Assembly (NCBI RefSeq): GCF_000013405.1
Contig: NC_007759.1
Location: forward strand, 496,001 to 560,000
DNA: 64,000 bases
Direction: 5' to 3'
Source: Syntrophus aciditrophicus SB
GTDB lineage: Bacteria > Desulfobacterota > Syntrophia > Syntrophales > Syntrophaceae
The position numbers and the translations under genes were made by a program. Shown here one piece after another: positions 61,758-64,000 of this stretch. Numbering within the stretch: the stretch's first letter is position 1; each line of letters begins with the position of its first letter. Below the pieces are notes generated by a model. The model made no database searches. It was given only the letters and a program-made list of their open reading frames with translations, and was not told the origin of the DNA.

Positions 61758-62129
61758 ATGGACTTCAAAATAGAAATCGACAATACGACCGGGCTGGCCG
61801 CCATGACGTTCGACAAGGCGGACACCATCATGAACAATGTCTGGCTTTCTCTGACGGTACAGCGGGGGAGTTTCTTCGCGAATCCGGGCTTCGGGTCCCG
61901 TCTGCACCTGCTTAAACGGGCGAAGCTCACTGCCGCGACGGCGAGGCTCGCGGAGGATTACTGCCGGGAGGCCCTGCAATGGATGCTGGATTCAGGAAAG
62001 GCGACCGCGATTTCCGTAACCGCCGAGCGGGACAGGACGCAGAACATCAACCGGCTGAAGCTCCTGGTGGAGGTGACCCCGGCCTCCGGGGAGCCCGTGG
62101 AATTTTCGGCCTTCGTAACCGTGGTGTGA
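61758..62129 (+). CDS. baseplate wedge protein, Mu W (gp46)-like, GPW/gp25 family
   Basis: 123 residues. It has a C-terminal half typical of the GPW family (AEDYCREALQWMLDSGKATA; FSAFVTVV). The start is LSLTVQRGSFFANPGFGSRL. It corresponds to T4 gp25 and starts sheath assembly. Confidence 0.87.
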   Translation: MDFKIEIDNTTGLAAMTFDKADTIMNNVWLSLTVQRGSFFANPGFGSRLHLLKRAKLTAATARLAEDYCREALQWMLDSGKATAISVTAERDRTQNINRLKLLVEVTPASGEPVEFSAFVTVV

Positions 62130-62139
62130 GGACTTTTAA

Positions 62140-63132
62140 ATGAATTTTCAACGCGATTTCAATGATCTTTTGAACGCCCTGCTTACGGACTGGCGAAACC
62201 AGTTCCCTGATGCCGACCTCTCCCAGGGGAGCCTGATTTACATGAAGTCCGCCTGCCTCGCCTCCGCCCTGTGGGGCCTTTACAAGTATCAGGAATGGAT
62301 CTCGAAACAGATTTTTCCCGATACGGCGGAAACGAAATACCTGGAGCATCACGCCTGGGTGCGGGGTCTCTCCCGGCGTTCCGGAGAAACGGACGAGGAG
62401 CTGCTGGCGCGACTGCTGGAATACATCCGCCGGCCTCCGGCGGGCGGAAATAAATATGACTACCAGAAATGGGCGCTGGAAATCGACAACGTGGCGAATG
62501 CCTGGTGCATCCCTCTGAGTCAGGGACCGGGTACGGTGGACGTGATCATTGCCGCCGACGAAACAGTCACGGGTTCGGAAATCCCCAGCTCCCATGCCCT
62601 GACGGGGACAACCACGGCAATTACGGAAAACAAACTGGTGGACGGCGCCGCTGATTTTATGGCCACCGGCGACGGCGGACCGGTCCGGATCGGCGACATC
62701 GCCGTCAATGACGACACCGGCGGCCAGGCAGTAATTACAGCAGTGGACAACGCCACCCAGTTGACTCTGGATACGGACATTTTCAGCTCAATCGGCCAGT
62801 CCTACACCCTGAAGTCCCTGACGGCGCAGGTTGGAGAATACATCGACGACGTGCGGCCCGTGACGGTTTCCATCGTCCGTATCCTGCCGCCGGCGGTAAC
62901 CCTCCAGGATGTCACAATGACCGTCACCGGAACCGTGAACAAAGAGGCTATCGCATCCGCAATCACATCCCTTTTGCGCAGCCTGGTTCCCGGGCAGACC
63001 CTGTATCTCAGCCGGCTGATCGCCATCGCCATTCAGGAGGGAGCGACCAATGCGTCGATATCCGCGCCGGCTGCCGACATGTCCCCCGGCCCGTACGAAA
63101 TGCTCAGGCCGGGAACGATAACCGTATCATAA
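62140..63132 (+). CDS. baseplate J-like protein, Mu gp47-like
   Basis: 330 residues. The Baseplate_J pattern is present: HHAWVRGLSRRSGETDEELL and RLLEYIRRPPAGGNKYDYQK, followed by GTVDVIIAADE and a C-terminal TVTGTVNKEAIASAITSLLR. An insertion of about 70 residues (about 150-225, starting SHALTGTTTAITENKLVDGA) separates the halves and looks like an extra beta-sandwich. Confidence 0.9.
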   Translation: MNFQRDFNDLLNALLTDWRNQFPDADLSQGSLIYMKSACLASALWGLYKYQEWISKQIFPDTAETKYLEHHAWVRGLSRRSGETDEELLARLLEYIRRPPAGGNKYDYQKWALEIDNVANAWCIPLSQGPGTVDVIIAADETVTGSEIPSSHALTGTTTAITENKLVDGAADFMATGDGGPVRIGDIAVNDDTGGQAVITAVDNATQLTLDTDIFSSIGQSYTLKSLTAQVGEYIDDVRPVTVSIVRILPPAVTLQDVTMTVTGTVNKEAIASAITSLLRSLVPGQTLYLSRLIAIAIQEGATNASISAPAADMSPGPYEMLRPGTITVS

Positions 63133-63144
63133 TGAGGCTGAACA

Positions 63145-63693
63145 ATGACCCATGAAGAGGTCCTGAATCTCCTGTTCCCCGTTCGATTGACGGGGGTGCA
63201 TGCGAAGGACACGGCCAGGGAAGGCGCGGCCCTGGATGACGTGCAGATCTCGGCGGAGCGGCTCCTGACAGAAATGTTCCCCGATGTGGCCCATAGCCTG
63301 TTATCGGACTGGGAGCGGATCTGTGCCCTGATCCCCGATGAAGACGCTCCCCTGCAAGCCCGCCGCAACGCCGTTCTGAAAAAACTGAGGGAGATCGGCG
63401 GATTGTCGCGCTCTTATTTCATCGACCTGGCTTCTTCCTACGGCTGGATCATCGCCATCGATGAACTGCTGCCTTTCATGGCGGGCTGGGGTCGCTGCGG
63501 CGATCCGCTCTATGAGGAGCAGGTCCGCTGGATCTGGCGGGTCAATGTCTCGGGCCAGGCTGCCTATTCGTTCCGGGCAGGATCATCCGCCGCCGGAGAA
63601 CGTCTTTCCTGGTGGACACCCAACATAGAGCTGGAAACCCTTCTGGAGGAGCTGAAACCAGCCCATACGGTCGTGATCTTCAACTATGCATAG
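63145..63693 (+). CDS. baseplate protein, Mu gp48-like (DUF2313)
   Basis: 182 residues, matching the YmfQ/DUF2313 family: LTEMFPDVAHSLLSDWERIC, then LQARRNAVLKKLREIGGLSR and a C-terminal ELKPAHTVVIFNYA. It attaches tail fibres to the baseplate. Confidence 0.87.
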   Translation: MTHEEVLNLLFPVRLTGVHAKDTAREGAALDDVQISAERLLTEMFPDVAHSLLSDWERICALIPDEDAPLQARRNAVLKKLREIGGLSRSYFIDLASSYGWIIAIDELLPFMAGWGRCGDPLYEEQVRWIWRVNVSGQAAYSFRAGSSAAGERLSWWTPNIELETLLEELKPAHTVVIFNYA

Positions 63694-63760
63694 AGTGACG
63701 GAAACGCAAAACCCGGTGCTGCAGTTATTATTGAACACTATTGAACAATAAGGAGGAATT

Positions 63761-64000
63761 ATGGCCAAAACAAATTTTGTGGACGGCAATCCCGCCGAGC
63801 AAATCGAAGGGACGATCGTCACCGCGGCGTTCCTCAACGCCCTGAACAACCACCGTCACCGGGGCCTGGCCGAGGACGGCGACGGCGCAATCGACTATGC
63901 CGCCGACACCGGATCGGCAGATGCATACGCGATAGCCCTGTCTCCGGCCCTGGCAGCCCATGTGACTGGAATGCCGATATCGTTTAAGGCGGCCAATGCC
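63761..64000 (+). CDS. tail fibre protein, 5' part (runs off the window)
   Basis: 80 codons from ATG 63761 with AGGAGG five bases upstream; the frame is open to the window edge. The start MAKTNFVDGNPAEQIEGTIV and FLNALNNHRHRGLAEDGDGA are typical of phage tail-fibre/collar N-termini in Mu-like phages. Host-range parts and any fibre assembly gene lie beyond the window. Confidence 0.75.
   Translation, partial: MAKTNFVDGNPAEQIEGTIVTAAFLNALNNHRHRGLAEDGDGAIDYAADTGSADAYAIALSPALAAHVTGMPISFKAANA

Overview
The window is a Gram-negative bacterial chromosome with two parts of different character. Bases 1 to about 28,000 are host DNA of moderate G+C with ordinary intergenic gaps. Bases from about 28,090 to the window end are a tightly packed, G+C-richer, Mu-like (transposable, contractile-tailed) prophage whose right end lies outside the window. 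No rRNA or tRNA genes were found, so the taxon cannot be fixed. The CoA-transferase, the RsbW/STAS/SpoIIE partner-switching set, the many PAS sensors and a copper cluster with a Gly-rich CxxC protein fit an anaerobic Desulfobacterota (Syntrophia-like) organism; this is inference.

Host part, left to right: an AEC-type permease; an HMA-CDF cation transporter; a leftward locus of a STAS antagonist, RsbW-like kinase, THI5/NMT1-type binding protein and dCache-HAMP-SpoIIE phosphatase, followed by a CoA-transferase; a GNAT acetyltransferase; PAP2 phosphatase plus DgkA-like kinase; a YciI-like protein; a copper P1B-ATPase with a secreted CxxC protein; small membrane proteins; a cytochrome b5/DUF2231 protein; an exported dienelactone hydrolase; a cardiolipin synthase; and a pentapeptide-repeat protein with a TIR-like C-terminus. 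Two dispersed non-coding repeat families occur here, one upstream of two unrelated genes and one bracketing the pentapeptide gene. A PAS-LuxR regulator gene is split by an ISL3-family element with perfect 24-bp ends and an 8-bp target duplication; removing the element restores the reading frame exactly.

Prophage part: two leftward accessory genes (a DUF4747 protein and a membrane protein) lie outside a leftward CI-like repressor. Four copies of an 11-bp operator and a strong rightward promoter separate the repressor from the early operon: Ner-like protein, MuA transposase, MuB ATPase, small HTH proteins, GemA, a Lar-like zinc protein, Gam, and a reverse-strand membrane gene. A structured leader precedes an ORF6N protein, and a double hairpin ends the early/middle block. 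The late block follows Mu order: endolysin, DUF1353, DksA/TraR, gp25-gp27, terminase, portal, MuF (with a C-terminal PBECR2 nuclease fold), G, I protease/scaffold, major capsid T, gp35-gp38, sheath, tube, a frameshifted tail-assembly chaperone, tape measure, gp43, baseplate P/V/W/J/I, and the start of a tail fibre. Late-region non-coding elements (a branched RNA between MuF and G, an iteron-containing gap between G and I, and perfect hairpins on both sides of the capsid gene) are the least explained parts of the phage.
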